Part shown: positions 10,990 to 22,470 of the stretch, piece after piece
How the letters are laid out: each line of letters opens with the position of its first letter
Position numbering within the stretch: position 1 is the first letter of the stretch
Source of the DNA: Cyprinodon diabolis
Taxonomy: Eukaryota; Chordata; Actinopteri; Cyprinodontiformes; Cyprinodontidae
DNA length: 64,000 bases
Reading direction: 5' to 3'
Assembly (NCBI GenBank): GCA_030533445.1
Contig: CM060068.1
Span: 13,669,479 to 13,733,478 of the forward strand
Notes under the pieces: model-generated
Databases searched by the model: none
Told to the model about the DNA's origin: nothing
What the model saw: the letters and a program-made list of their open reading frames with translations, nothing else
Program-made: the position numbers and the translations under genes

Positions 10990-12963
10990 ATTTTGTTTTT
11001 GTCTGATATTAAAATGTGTTAAACTATCTGAAGTATTAAAGTGTAAACCTGTGAGGCTAGTACATACATTTGAAAGAAACAGTGTATAGTTTTTAAAGAC
11101 AAATTAAGATCAGATGAAGGTTAGAATATTGGGAATAATTTCGGTAAATTCTTGTCTGCACTCCCTCATCTCATAATTTATTGCCAAGACAGGGCCGCAC
11201 AGGTGTGTGCAAACACAGGACAGCAGCTGGTTAGGATTATACATAAACTCAGTGTAGTCTATTGAGCCTCCATGCATACAGACTGTCTGTTTAAACAAAT
11301 ATTATTTTTGCTGCAGACTCATGTATAACTCTAAGGAGATGAACAGTAGGATGCATGGACTGAGTGAAAAAGGTTAGCAACAGTTAGAGAGGAAAAATAG
11401 TAGAACTAAAGGTCTCTGCTTTACCTATATCTTTCTTTCATCCCCAAGATTGGGTGTAAATGACAACAGTTAACAATTTGATCATATGCAAAACAGCTGT
11501 CAAGCATCAGGGAGGATATAAATAAACAAAATATTTAACTTTGGGAAACATGATGAGAAATGATCCATTAGAAAAAAAGATGAATAACTAAACTCTCTAA
11601 ATGAGATCCAGGAAGACGGAGAAAGGGTAGATAATTCTGATTTAAGAGAGGAGAACAGAAAGACAGGGTAATATATAACATTAGAGAAAAGGATTGGGAA
11701 AGAAAGAAGAGGGCTGACTAAAATATGGAAATATAAGTAAAAGAATGGGTTGAATTACACTGAAAAGATGGCCTGATGATGGAGGGAAGGTTTAATGGAA
11801 TGAGGAGGAAGAAAGTAGACAGTATCAATAAGGGTGCGCTCAATGCAGAGTGAGAAATGTTGATACTGGAGGTGAGAACATGGCAAGAAATTATTAATGA
11901 GAGGAAGAAAGGCTGAAACAATAAAACTTAAAATGGACTGAATATTGATGCATAGTTACTCTTGTGCATAAATTATAAGTTAGCCTTCATGTCTTGTAGT
12001 TCTTCATCTATGTCTGATAAATTGTTATTAAAATGAATAGAAAATGGGATATTTTGAAAAAAATGAGACTTCCATCACTCTGTAATTTTAAAATTTGACT
12101 AAATTTAAATGTACTGAGACATCTACATTAAAATGTCAACATTGTCTTTGTTTGGAGAAAGTAGTTAAAAAAAATGGTAGAAAAGTGGTTGGGGTAAATC
12201 AAATTGGAAAATCCAAAAGTCATTGCTTTTGTTTAGGCTTAATATGCATGGGACCGCTAGGCTGAAAGAATCCGGTTATAAGAGTCAATTGAAAATCCTT
12301 CATCAATCAAGTTTACATCATTTAAAAGGAAATAATAAAATATTGTTGCAATATTTGCACAGACATAAACAGATAAATAAGTAAAACAAACATTAACTGT
12401 ATTTAAAGTATATAGTAAGAAAAAAGCTGCTTTTTTCCTATTTTTGTCCTTGTACGAAGACCATTTGGATGTGCTGCATAAGCGATGCCGCCGATGTTGA
12501 TATCACGGAGCTTATACAACAGCAACAGTCAAAAATTACTTGAACAATATTTTTCAGAGCATTACAATCAGCAGTCAAGAAAATCCAACTGAAATTTATT
12601 TTTTTCTCTTTTTGCTTTCTAAAGAATAAAAAAATTCTGCAGATATCTTTATGTTAGCTCCAACATTCAAACCCTCACTTCCGCACAAATCTTCACTTCC
12701 ACAAAATAGTCTACACCGCTCATATCTTGTGACCATCATATGTTGCGACTCAAAAGGAGGCAACTCCTGGATGCTTTAGGATTAGGAACAAGTCCTGACT
12801 TTTCTAAGTTTAGGCATGAGTGATGTTTAGCTAGGGTTAGGTGGATTTTTGGAAGCTGGAGATGCTGAGAAGCAGAATTTTTTTAGGAGAAATGAAGCTG
12901 AAGCGTAAATTAAATCTGGAAAAATGTGATCAGCCTCACCTGGATCACCAGCTGGGGCCCTAC
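10990..12963. other. No feature recognised
   Basis: AT-rich, purine-rich on this strand at about 11330-11930. Small open frames at 11110-11298 and 11718-11921 on the minus strand have no recognisable domains. No terminal repeats or tandem arrays found. Confidence 0.5.
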
Positions 12964-12971
12964 CTCCAAAC

Positions 12972-13580
12972 CAGTGGCGGCTGGTGAAAAATATTTTTGG
13001 TGGGGCTGATATAGCCTAGTGTATGTCTCCAACTAATCCGGAATAAGAATTCAAATAAGCAATTGGAAATGAAATACAATTTAACAGTAATGATTTAATT
13101 TACTATATAATAACAGTAACAGTGATGATTTTGGTCACTGTGACGGGGTTCTTTGGCCTCCAAGAATTCAGGCTCAGTCGGGTTACCGGTGCTGGTGATT
13201 TATTGTGTTAAAAAACTCAAAACAGGGTGCAAAAGAAACTAAACATATACAAGATACTCTGGGCCTCAGCCTCCCTCCAGTTACCAGCAATGTAACAAAG
13301 AAACAGAAAACAAAAATGGCCGCTGTTCCTCCCACAGCCCTCATTAAATAGTTTAAGCCCCTCCCCTCAGGCTCTCTTATTTCTGATTTCTTCTCATAAA
13401 TCCGTTTTGTCCATATATTACCTGGGAAATGTAGTTTATATAATTTGTTGTGCTTATAGGTACACACTCTAGAGAGTAAAACTGACATTTATGAGTTAAT
13501 TTCTGAAAATATATTTTACGTTTCTCTCTTCTTATCAGGGAGGGCGGTGCCCCAGCGCGCCCTATGGGCCGGCCCATAGG
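12972..13580. mobile_element. hAT-type non-autonomous element, perfect 8-bp duplication CTCCAAAC
   Basis: CTCCAAAC at 12964-12971 is repeated exactly at 13581-13588. The left end is CAGTGGCGGCTGGTGA, typical of a common teleost element. The right end (GGGCGGTGCCCCAGCGCGCC to CCCATAGG) is the usual GC-rich end of that family but is diverged, so the inverted match is weak. It appears to hold an LTR-like insertion at about 13141-13464, leaving roughly 280 bases of its own. No coding sequence. Confidence 0.7.
13141..13464 (-). mobile_element. LTR-like unit nested in the CTCCAAAC-flanked element
   Basis: Read on the minus strand it runs from TGTACC to CCCCGTCA. AATAAA (TTTATT at 13199-13204 on this strand) lies about 60 bases from its 3' end, as in the other LTR-like units. 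The flanks CACTG (13136-13140) and CACTC (13465-13469) agree at 4 of 5 positions. The boundary is therefore probable rather than certain. Confidence 0.42.
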
Positions 13581-13979
13581 CTCCAAACCTCCAATCAGCC
13601 TCGGGCCGCATCCCTCCCGGAGAAAATTGACTTGAAAGGTCTCCCTCTACAAGTGCTGGTCCTGACCTTCCTCCTGCTCACCAGTTGTCTCTCTCACCTT
13701 GGGGGGGGATTACACCCATCATGGCGATTCGATTAATTCGAATCATTGTGAGCCTTTAGTATCAATTTCCTGACTCAATGATTCAATTATTTTCGATACT
13801 CAAGAATACGAATCGATTCGATTCATTGGTTACGTTTTTTTTTGTTTTTTTTTTTACCTTACAGAATAGACAGAGTTTCCAATTTGAAATAAATCAATGA
13901 AAGCTGTAATTTCGTTATGCATTTTATTTGAGAAACAATAGCAAACAACAGAAGTAGCAAAGCTGCACTCCACCTAGGC

Positions 13980-15126
13980 CAGGGGTCGACAATCCAAACT
14001 CCTCAAAGAGCCATATTGGACCAAAAAAACAAAAAACAAATCTGTCTGGAGCCGCAAAATTGTCAAAGTCTTATATATGCCTTGTATGGCATCATGGGCT
14101 CTAACTGATTTATCCCACTATAGAAAAGGACAATTTGGGCTTAAATATATAATAAGCATTCATGACTCAATGTTTATCCTGGAGCAAATGTCTCATAGCA
14201 GCATGAGGTTTGAGGAGTAGTGAACGCTCTCACTGCGTGTGATTCACTGCGCACCGTTTCACCACCCTTCACCGCGTGTTTAGGTTTTGTTGCATTGTGA
14301 AATTATAGAAACACAATAAAGGAATCTTTCTATGGTGGATGTGCTTCTGTTTCGAGGAGGTGATTGAGTCATGTGGAACGAAGCAGGAACTGACATCCAT
14401 CAGAGCAGAGCTCTTTAACCCTGAAAACCCATATCCTAAATCACCATCCTCCTTGGTGTGATTTATATTTTTAGGATTTGGGGAAAAAAATAGAAGAAAG
14501 TTCACATACCTGTATCAGAGCACTACCTGTTTGATCTGTGGACGGTTTTCCATCCTTGCAACAAAACTAGCAGTAGAGGAGTTTGGAGATGCAATCCACT
14601 TGATAAATCTATTTTTTGCGATCCTCCAATTTATCCAGAAGTTCTGCATTCACGCTTTTTCTCTCCTTCTCAGCTTGGTGGTGGGCTAATATTTTGCCTT
14701 CCCTGGAAATGCCTTTCCAAATTTTTCTTTTTTTTTTGATAAACACTCATTACAAAGCATAAATGCAGGCAATCCTTCCTTCCCATCCATTGATAGTGAA
14801 AGCAAATAATTCAGTCCATTCTTTGAATCCTTTTTTCTTATTAGCGATCTTCCTTTTTTCCCTTTGGGATCCATGGTCGGAGACACACCCACCTTTTGGT
14901 TTGCCTGGCACCGTTGCACGCTGGTTGCAAGTTATGACCACTGATCTCTATGGCTATGACACAAATTATTGTATAAATTCATCTAATATACAAATGTTTA
15001 CCACATTGGAAAAACATAATTTTTATTTGACCTCCTGCACACCATATTAAAACAAACAAAAAAGTCAATTTCCATACATTTTTGAAAAAGCTCCAGGGAC
15101 GCTAAAGAGCGGGTTGCCAACCCCAG
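13980..15126 (-). mobile_element. hAT deletion derivative keeping a transposase N-terminal segment
   Basis: Left end CAGGGGTCGACAATCC and right end GGGTTGCCAACCCCAG are inverted versions of each other with a few changes. The first nine bases equal those of the autonomous-type hAT at 1632. The flanks are ACCTAGGC (13972-13979) and ACTAGGC(C) (15127-15134), an 8-bp duplication with one indel. Length is about 1.15 kb against 2.4 kb for the coding copy. It keeps only the first part of a transposase gene, on the minus strand. Confidence 0.72.
14686..14941 (-). pseudogene. N-terminal piece of hAT transposase (BED-finger region), frameshifted
   Basis: Two overlapping minus-strand frames carry the remains: one reads EKRKIANKKKGFKEWTELFAF, the other LPAFMLCNECLSKKKEKF. 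Together they resemble the lysine-rich leader and the first half of a BED finger (a W-x3-FAF block, then C-x2-x-C) as in the protein encoded at 1915. The histidine half of the finger and everything after it are missing. Transcription would run right to left inside the 13980-15126 element. No function is expected. Confidence 0.5.
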
Positions 15127-15445
15127 ACTAGGCCTATGAAAAACTCATTCACTGGAAAAAAATAATGCCTCTGTGCTATAGATTCTGAAAGGCCTTGCAT
15201 CAAAAAATACTGCAAGCGGAAAGAGGATAGTGACTAAAGGAAGTGAGGTAGGAGGACAAAATAGATTTAGCGTCACCGCAGCACGGGAGTCAGAATTACG
15301 TCCAGGGACAAATGGATAAAAATAGACCTGAGGAGAAAAAAGCAGGAATCAATACTCTTGTGGACATTATCGATGCATCGGATCATCAGCTGTTGGATCT
15401 ATGCATCGATACAAAACGATGATTATTTACACCCCTACTCTCTAC

Positions 15446-16265
15446 CCATCTCCATCCCCCCTCCTCCCCAAGAAGTGAATCTTGTTCCATTCAACCAGGG
15501 CTTATTTCACCATCAGTGTCCAAACACCTGGGGGAAGTCTAATCCTCCCTCTCCCAAATCCATTGATCTGAACATCCAGCAGCTCTTAAAACAAAGTCTT
15601 CAGCCGGTGTCTGAGCGCCAAAGAACTTGTATATTATTCATGTCAATAAACTCTACTAATTACAACTTCTCTCTCTGTCAGTCACCAGGTTGAATTAATT
15701 TTTGCAAGCACAGATTGGCAGGATGAACAATGAAGCAAACATTTCAAGGAGTTCTTCAGTTACAAGACGTCATTGATACGCTGAATGTGTTTATGCCAAA
15801 GAGGAAGTTTCAAGCAGCAGCTTTTCCTACTCACAGAGGTCATACAGGTGTATTGAAACAAGACAATCCGTGTGTTTCATGTTCATGGCACAAGTGGCCT
15901 TTATTTGGATGTAGGCTGAAAGGAAATAGGGTTGAATCAAAGAGGGAAGATATGTGGCAATAGTCTAAGGGCCAAGACTCAAACTTGTAATGGCTGCTTG
16001 GCGGGCTAAGGACTCTGTATATGGGCCTTGTGCTTTATCTCTCCATCTGTCACCATGCCCATCCCTGTGTTTGGGGGGGGGTTAGTAGAAGTGCACTGAT
16101 GTTTTTAACCCCCAGGCCTGTACTGAGGAGGGATAAGAGGGCCATGCTAACAAATTGAATGTTAACGGATCAACAGAAATCAAATCAGAAAATGTTTGTC
16201 TTGATTCTAAAGCTCTACCTGTTAATTCAGATTCATGTTGATTAAGTAACCAGTATGAATTCCCA
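15446..16265. other. No feature recognised
   Basis: Mixed-composition DNA with a cytosine-rich stretch at about 15450-15475 and a G run at 16072-16081. The open frames at 15358-15693 and 15730-15963 have no recognisable domains. Confidence 0.45.
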
Positions 16266-16270
16266 GGGAG

Positions 16271-16952
16271 TGTCATCATGTTGGCACTGGTGACTGATTT
16301 ACTGGTTCATTCCATTAACCTGCCTTGCTCTGCCCAGTTTCTCATCATAGTTCATCTTATCAACCTACAGTAACTGCTTGCTCCCAGTAATCAGTTCCAG
16401 ATTATTCGAGCCTTCGGGAGTTCTCTAGCGCACCATGTGTATTGTTCTGATTGCCAGTTTTGCCCTCAGACCTTTGGTCCTGCGTGTTCCTGTTTCGGAT
16501 TTGTTTGCCGGATCTGTCTTCGGACTCATGCTGGTTTCGGCTCATGGACTGAACCTGGATCTGTCTCCTGACTTTGATTTGGATTTCCCCTTGGCACATC
16601 TTCAAATCTTTCATTTTCTGATCTGGACTGTTAACCTCTTCAACACAGGCTTGGACCTTATCTTCTGGAAACTCCTGCCGTCCTTTAACTGCTTGGATCT
16701 GCTCATCAGCCAGTTCTGCAGTCTTTGGTCTCTGGCTCCTGGAACTCTCTAGGTTAGTGACTCACACGCTTAATCACCGTCCGTCAGATCTACGTGGTCA
16801 CTAACCTGAGATTTCCCTCTACAGAGATTGTGGTCTTTGACACCCTTGTTGCTGAATTGCAGATCATAGGTAGGATAATAAAAGCTTTTGCGAATACTGT
16901 AACTCTAATCTGTCTGCTTTGAATTCTGGGTCCTCACTTCTGAGTCTTGACA
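16271..16952 (+). mobile_element. Solo-LTR-like unit, family D, 5-bp target duplication GGGAG
   Basis: GGGAG at 16266-16270 is repeated exactly at 16953-16957. The unit begins TGTCATCATGTTGG and ends GAGTCTTGACA, so it has TG...CA ends. AATAAA lies at 16877-16882, about 70 bases before the 3' end, followed by the GGGTCCTCACTTC block typical of such units. The 5' part differs from families A-C. No coding sequence beyond chance frames. Confidence 0.75.
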
Positions 16953-16957
16953 GGGAG

Positions 16958-19576
16958 GCAGTTCTTCATATTTAAAAAATGGTTCTTCTTCAAATTGTCC
17001 CAACCAACAAATGGAAAATATTGTAATTTTTTGTGTTCTTTAGCATAAATATATTGGACAATTTTAAGTATTCCGGAGGTCACTAAATTACATTCTTGCA
17101 TTCTTATCTTTTCAGTTCACCTATGAATTTATTTAAGGGGATAAATAGGTCAAGTAGTGGCTAACTAAAATTAATGCCCAATCTTTGCAAGACTTGTTCA
17201 GTGGATATCACAAAGCTTCCATTATAATTATTTAAATATCTTATAAGTCATAGAAGGAAAATAAAATTATGATTTAGGGATGGTTTTTAGAAAGTGTAGA
17301 TATATTGCACCTGAACACGAACTGAACTGAAAAGTGCTAATACTTTAAATTAGCTGTCAGAAGTTTAGAACCAAGAAGGAGATAAATGAGGGAAAACAGT
17401 GAGAGCCAAAAGGAGTTTTGAAACAGGCAGCAGTGTGCAAAGCGTGGTAAATGGAAGGATAGTGGGAGGAAGCAACAGCCTGACAAACGGCCAAGCTGGG
17501 ACATGGGGTCTGAGTAATGGTAAACCAAGGTGGCAGAATGGACGAGAAGAGCTGAAGGGGAGGACGGTGAGACACAGATAGATGTGAAGGGTGTCACACA
17601 GCCTAAATAATGATTTCCAGGCCTGTAGTTCAATTTCTCTTCAAAATTAAAGCTTCATCTATCACCCCAATGTGCCTCATTAGCAGCGAAGCCCTAACCA
17701 ATCCCAACACAACCATTTACATTTTAAGTAAGATGGAAGGCAGATGTTTCATCCGCCTTTGCTCCTGACCGACCATATATCTGTTGTTTGGTCAGATTCC
17801 TTCTTTCTCTGCCCATTTTTTCACTTCTCTCTCTCACACACAAAAGCACTACCTACATTTGGTGTTGTTCAAAGCTTGGGTAAAAATACGTACGCTGAGA
17901 CACACATATGTATTTCATATAAACTGTAACTCTGTCATAAGGAATTATATGAAATAAGTAACATAAGATCTGCTTTTTATTAACAACTTCTTTATTTTAC
18001 TTTATTATCACGATACTGCGAGCGTAACTCCAACCTAATTAGAAGTGTGCTATCCTTTTTCTTCTGCTTTCTACAATCCATGCTTAATATGGAGTATATG
18101 TACATTTCCCAGTGTCTGGTAATTGCAAAGCAGCCAGCTAATAATGACTGGGTTGTATTTCTCACAGTTCAATTTCGGTGATGAACTGCAAAGCTCTTAA
18201 TTGCTTTTAGTTTGGCTTTTTCATAAAGCTGAGTCATTTTCCGCATACCATTAGGGGAATTGGAATATTCAGCCTACCTTTCATTTTCAACATAATGATC
18301 AATATGTCACAAACTCCACAGATGAAAGCAATCTTAATGGATTTTTTTGTTTACGTTCCCTATGCCTAGAAAAAAATCTACAATTATGGTTTGCAAAGAA
18401 AAAGGGAAAGGAATTGGAGAACATTTATATCCCATCCTTTCTATCTCGAACAAACTAAATAATGAATGCACTGGCCTCTTTTTGACTGAATAAAAAATAA
18501 TATATCACATTATTTTTTTGTTCACTGTAAAAAAAAACAACAACAAACATATCAGTTATTTAGATTAATCATGGATAGACATTTAAACATGATCTAAGAC
18601 TAACAAAAAGGCTTGATGCTTAATAAAGTTTTTAAAATATGCCTCTGATTCCACAGGTTTTTGCCCATGAACAAGGATCATTCTTTGCAGATGCCAATGC
18701 TCGTTTGCACCTCTTTTTGTTTCCTAAGTGGAGTTTGTTTGCATAATCGTGTATAATGTAAAGTTTTTTGGGGGTTTCTCTGTTTCTCTTTTTATGTTGT
18801 TCTGTAAGCAGGTTGTGGTCTTTTTTTCTGGTTAACTTATACTTTATTTTAACCCAAATATTCCTTATTATCTGTAAATATTTAAAACGTATTATCTGAT
18901 AAGTTATGTTCTTCTGTGTTACCGCACTTTTAATTAACATTTTAGTCATATTACATAATCTATTGTGTAACTCTGGGATTTTTTCACTAGCATGCCCCAA
19001 TTTAACCATTTTGGAATGGTTAAGGTATTTGTATTTAATTATATTCTATTCACAGTCATTGTTTACTTATTTGATTGATAGTATTGCATACTTGGTTTGT
19101 TGTTGAGCCAGTAACACGATATATGATTTTGTTTTCTATTTTTTATCTATACATTGCCAGAAGGATCTTGTCTGGTCTAAGTTGAGGGGATGCTGGTCTA
19201 ATGGTTAATGGTGTAAAATCCTCGTTTTAGATAAAAGTAACATTTTGACAATCAGGGTCGAAGGGTGTGGAGGAAGAGTTGAGAAGAAAATCCACGTTCC
19301 TTGAGCACAAGCGTGTGGTTTTTACGGTCAGTGGGATTTGCTGGTGTTGGTCCAGTCAGCAAAGTCATGAACAATAGCTCCACATGATTAGAAGGTGTGT
19401 TCTCATCATGCTGTGGGCCTTTGTGTGTTATCTAGAATGGGAGTAAATGTCAGAATATTGTCATCTTTTAATCAACCAAAATACCACTGGTGAACAAAAA
19501 CAAAAAACAAAAAATACTAAAGTTTACATTTTTCTTACTGGAATTCTTGGAATTAAATGTAAAAAATAAATATTAA
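16958..19576. other. No gene recognised; possible noncoding regulatory stretch at 18060-18320
   Basis: AT-rich intergenic DNA. A purine-rich minus/plus pair of chance frames lies at 17337-17633. The stretch 18060-18320 is free of simple repeats and contains several homeodomain-type TAAT/ATTA motifs. That would suit a conserved enhancer, but conservation cannot be tested here. The 125-codon minus-strand frame at 18632-19009 is lysine-rich with no domain. Confidence 0.4.
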
Positions 19577-20018
19577 AAAAATGGTCTTGGTTCTGGTATG
19601 CTTTATTTTGCTCCATGTTTTCTAGTTTTGTTGGTTTAATTCCTATTTTGTTGTATTTTCTGAATATATATTTAGTTCTCAGGTTTTTCTTTGTTGTCCT
19701 CTGTTCCCCTTTGTGTGTGTTCCTTTTCCCTTGGCTTCGTCCTTGCCTCCTCTCACACCTGCTCCATATCTGCTCGTTAGCCCTGCCTTTGTCTCAGTCA
19801 GCTATATATGCTCTCCCTCTGCTGTCACTCCTGGTTGGTTCCTTGTTGTTGCTGTTTGGTTTCCCCTGATGTCTCCATGGTTCTGGTTTGCTTTACATTT
19901 TTAGTTGGATGTTTGGATTTCCGCCTTTGTTTATTGTTTTCATCATTAAACTGCAAGAAATCTCCTCAGCCTCTCTGCCTCTGCATTTCAGTCCTCAAAC
20001 CTCAACCAAAACATGACA
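19577..20018 (+). mobile_element. LTR-like unit resembling family B, 5' end degraded
   Basis: The left part (GGTCTTGGTTCTGG) aligns with the family-B start. The right part has CATTAAACTGCAAGAAATC, then CAGTCCTCAAACCTC, and ends ACATGACA, matching the family-B 3' region (compare 7380-7448). The expected TTGGG duplication (20019-20023) is not found at the left, so the 5' end is lost or mutated. Confidence 0.5.
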
Positions 20019-20080
20019 TTGGGATAGTTTTGATATTTCTTTACTGCATACTAAACGAACAGGGGAAAAAAATCATAAAT

Positions 20081-20087
20081 GTGTGTG

Positions 20088-20137
<50 letters not shown>

Positions 20138-20168
20138 TCTCCAAACAAATATTATATATATATTTGTA
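20081..20168. repeat. (TG)n/(TA)n microsatellite, insertion site of a Tc1 element
   Basis: A TGTG stretch runs into about 35 bases of TA repeats, then TTTGTTTCTCC and another TA run. The Tc1 element next to it uses a TA here as its target. Confidence 0.85.
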
Positions 20169-20491
20169 CAGGACTGTCTCAGAAAATTAGAATATTGTGA
20201 TAAAGTTCTTTATTTTCTGTAATGCAATTAAAAATCATGAAATGTCATACATTCTGGATTCATTACAAATCAACTGAAACATCTCAAGCCTTTTGTTTTA
20301 ATATAGTTGATTATGGCTTACAGCTTAAGAAACCCAAATATCCTATCTCCAAATATTAGAATATCATGAAAAAGTATACTAGTAGGCTATTCAACTAATC
20401 ATTGGAATCGTCTAATTAACTGGAAACACCTGCAAGGGTTTCCTGAGCCTTGAAAAACACTCCACTTGGTTCAGTAAACTAAATCACAAGT

Positions 20492-22194
20492 ATGGGGAAG
20501 ACTGCTGATCTGACTGCTGTCCAGAAGACCATCATTGACACCCTCCATCAGGAGGGTAAGACACAAAAAGAAATTTCTCAAACAGCAGGCTGTTCACAGA
20601 GTGCAGTTTCAAAGCACATTCACAAAAAGTGTGTTGGAAGGGGGAAATGTGGCAGGAAACGCTGCACAACCAAGAGAGGTGACCACAGCCTTAACAGCAT
20701 TGTGTCATGATGGGTTTCAGAAAAGCCCAGTATGCAGAACACCACGGAAACAGATGAAAAGTTTAACAAGTTTTATTGAGCACAAGCACATGGAATAAAC
20801 ACTGGTACTGGTTCAGGCCAGGGGGCTGGTTCACTGGAGTCTGTGAGGATGACAGTTCAGTTAGCTTGGGAGCAGATGAGTCTGAGTTTGAGAGTTTCAG
20901 ATTAATACCTTGAGGTGTCCGGGTTTGGCTTTGAGAGAGGAACTGTTGGGTCCAGAGACTGTTTAGTTCAGCAGAGTCCAATAACCGCTTCAGCGTCTTA
21001 CTTCTAGCGTGAGGGCAGACCTTGGCTTTGGGTTTCCAGCTCTTAGTCCAGAGCTGCATGAGAATCCAGAGAAGGGTCTTCAGGTTTGGCTCAGAGGGCT
21101 GGCTCGGCAGGTTAAGCTCATCCAGAGCTTACAAGGAAAAACTAGATTCCTGAAAGCAGAGACAAAGAGGGATTAGAATCCAATCAGGAATCAGGAGCAA
21201 CAAAGGTTCTCAGAAGAAGCTAGGCTCAGGTGCTAACCAAACTGGATAAACACTGCGGCGTTGAGGCAAGGTCTGAAGGCCGGTTATATACTGAAAGATC
21301 CTCTTATGATGAGATGCGTGTGTAGAAGGCTCAGCTCAGGAGGATCCATGGCGCACTCTGCTGGAGAAAGGTGGAACTTCTCCAGATCCCAACACATTGT
21401 GAAGAAGAGCCGCTTCCAGAATTTGGGGGAGCTTCAAAGACAGTGGACTGAAGCTGGAGTCCAGGTATCAAAAGCCACTGTTCACAGACGTGTCCGGGAA
21501 ATGGGCTACAATAGTCGTATTCCCATGGTCAAGCCACTTCTGAACTCAAGACAACGGAAGAAGCGTCTGACTTGGGCTATGGAAAAGAAGCACTGGACAG
21601 TTGCAGAGTGGTCCAAAGTCCTCTTTTCAGACGAAAGCGAGTTTTGTATGTCATTTGGTAGTCAAGGCGCCAGAGTCTGGAGAAAGGCTGGAGAGGCGCA
21701 AAATCCAAGTTGCTTGAAATCCAGTGTGAAGTTCCCACAGTCAGCGATGGTTTGGGGAGCCATGTCAGCTGCTGGTGTTGGTCCACTGTGTTTCATCCAG
21801 TCCAGAGTAAATGCAGCTGTGTACCAATAGATTTTAGAGCACTACATGCTTCCATCTGCTGAAAAGCTCTATGGAGATGATGATTTCATTTTCCAGCATG
21901 ATCTGGCACCTGCCCACAGTGCCAAAAACCACCAGTAACTGGTGTACTGACTATGGCATTACTGTCCTGGATTGACCAGCTAATTCCCCTGACCTGAACC
22001 CCATAGAGGATTTGTGGGGTATTGTGAAGAAGAAGCTGAAAGACACCAGACCCAACAATGCAAATGAGCTAAAGGCCGCTATTAAAGCATCCTGGGCATC
22101 CATAACACCTCAGCAATGCCACAGGCTGATTGCCTCCATACCACGCCGCATTGATGCAGTAATCTGTGCAAAAGGATTCCCAACCAAGTACTGA
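20492..22194 (+). pseudogene. Tc1 transposase, interrupted by an LTR insertion, stops and a frameshift
   Basis: The start at 20492 opens MGKTADLTAVQ, with a helix-turn-helix region (KEISQTAGCSQSAVSKHI). The frame is broken at 20703 by the LTR unit and resumes at 21399 in the same register (KSRFQNLGELQRQWTEAG). The catalytic region follows: first Asp in LFSDESEF at about 21630, then FPQSAMVWGAM. A TAG stop lies at 21828-21830. Beyond it, fragments such as FQHDLAPAHS (second Asp) and NPIEDLWGIV (Glu) are in shifted frames with further stops, and the C-terminus ends with TGA at 22192-22194. The DD34E layout is that of Tc1 transposases. The gene is dead. Confidence 0.92.
20703..21394 (-). mobile_element. 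Solo-LTR-like unit, family A, nested in the Tc1 element, duplication CATTG
   Basis: CATTG at 20698-20702 is repeated exactly at 21395-21399. Read on the minus strand the unit starts TGTTGGGATCTGGAG, has a CAGCAGAGTGCGCC block like the other family-A copies, a polyadenylation signal (TTTATT here at 20772-20777), and ends CCCATCATGACA. It lies within the transposase reading frame of the surrounding element, so it arrived later. No retroelement coding sequence is present. Confidence 0.85.
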
Positions 22195-22470
22195 GTGCAT
22201 TAATGGACATTTTCAAATGTTTGATTTTGTTTTGCTGTTATAATTTTTTTTTTACTTGGTCTGAGGAAATATTCTAATATTTTGAGATAGGATTTTTGAG
22301 TTTTCTTCAGCTGTACGCCATAATCAGCTATATTAAAACAATAAAAGGCTTGCGATTTTTCAGTTTATTTGTAATGAATCCAGAATGTATGACATTTCAT
22401 GACTTTTAATTGCATTACAGAAAATAAAGAACTTTATCACAATATTCTAATTTTCTGAGACAGTCCTGTA

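Larger units (their letters stand above)
13699..15437. mobile_element. Candidate outer hAT-type element with TATCGAT-rich ends, split by an inner hAT element
   Basis: The left part (about 13701-13850) is rich in GATTCGATT and AATCGATTCG. The right part (about 15365-15437) has ATCGATGCATCGG, GCATCGATAC and ends in GATTATTTACACCCCTA. Teleost elements with such inverted ATCGAT-rich ends and an (A)GGGGTGTAA terminus are familiar. The flanks CTCTCACC and CTCTCTAC agree at 6 of 8 positions. The left terminus is poorly preserved. The inner element 13980-15126 interrupts it. Confidence 0.38.
20169..22468 (+). mobile_element. Tc1/mariner element with about 210-bp inverted ends, split by a solo LTR
   Basis: The left end (CAGGACTGTCTCAGAAAATT onward) and the right end are inverted copies over about 210 bases (20169 to about 20375, and about 22256-22468). 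TA dinucleotides flank both ends (20167-20168, 22469-22470). Removing the 692-bp LTR insertion and its 5-bp duplication leaves about 1.6 kb, the normal size of a fish Tc1 element. Left and right ends differ at only a few sites, so the copy is not very old. Confidence 0.93.

Noticed and set aside
18632..19009. 125-codon lysine-rich minus-strand frame
   Set aside because: No domain and no supporting gene structure; composition-driven.
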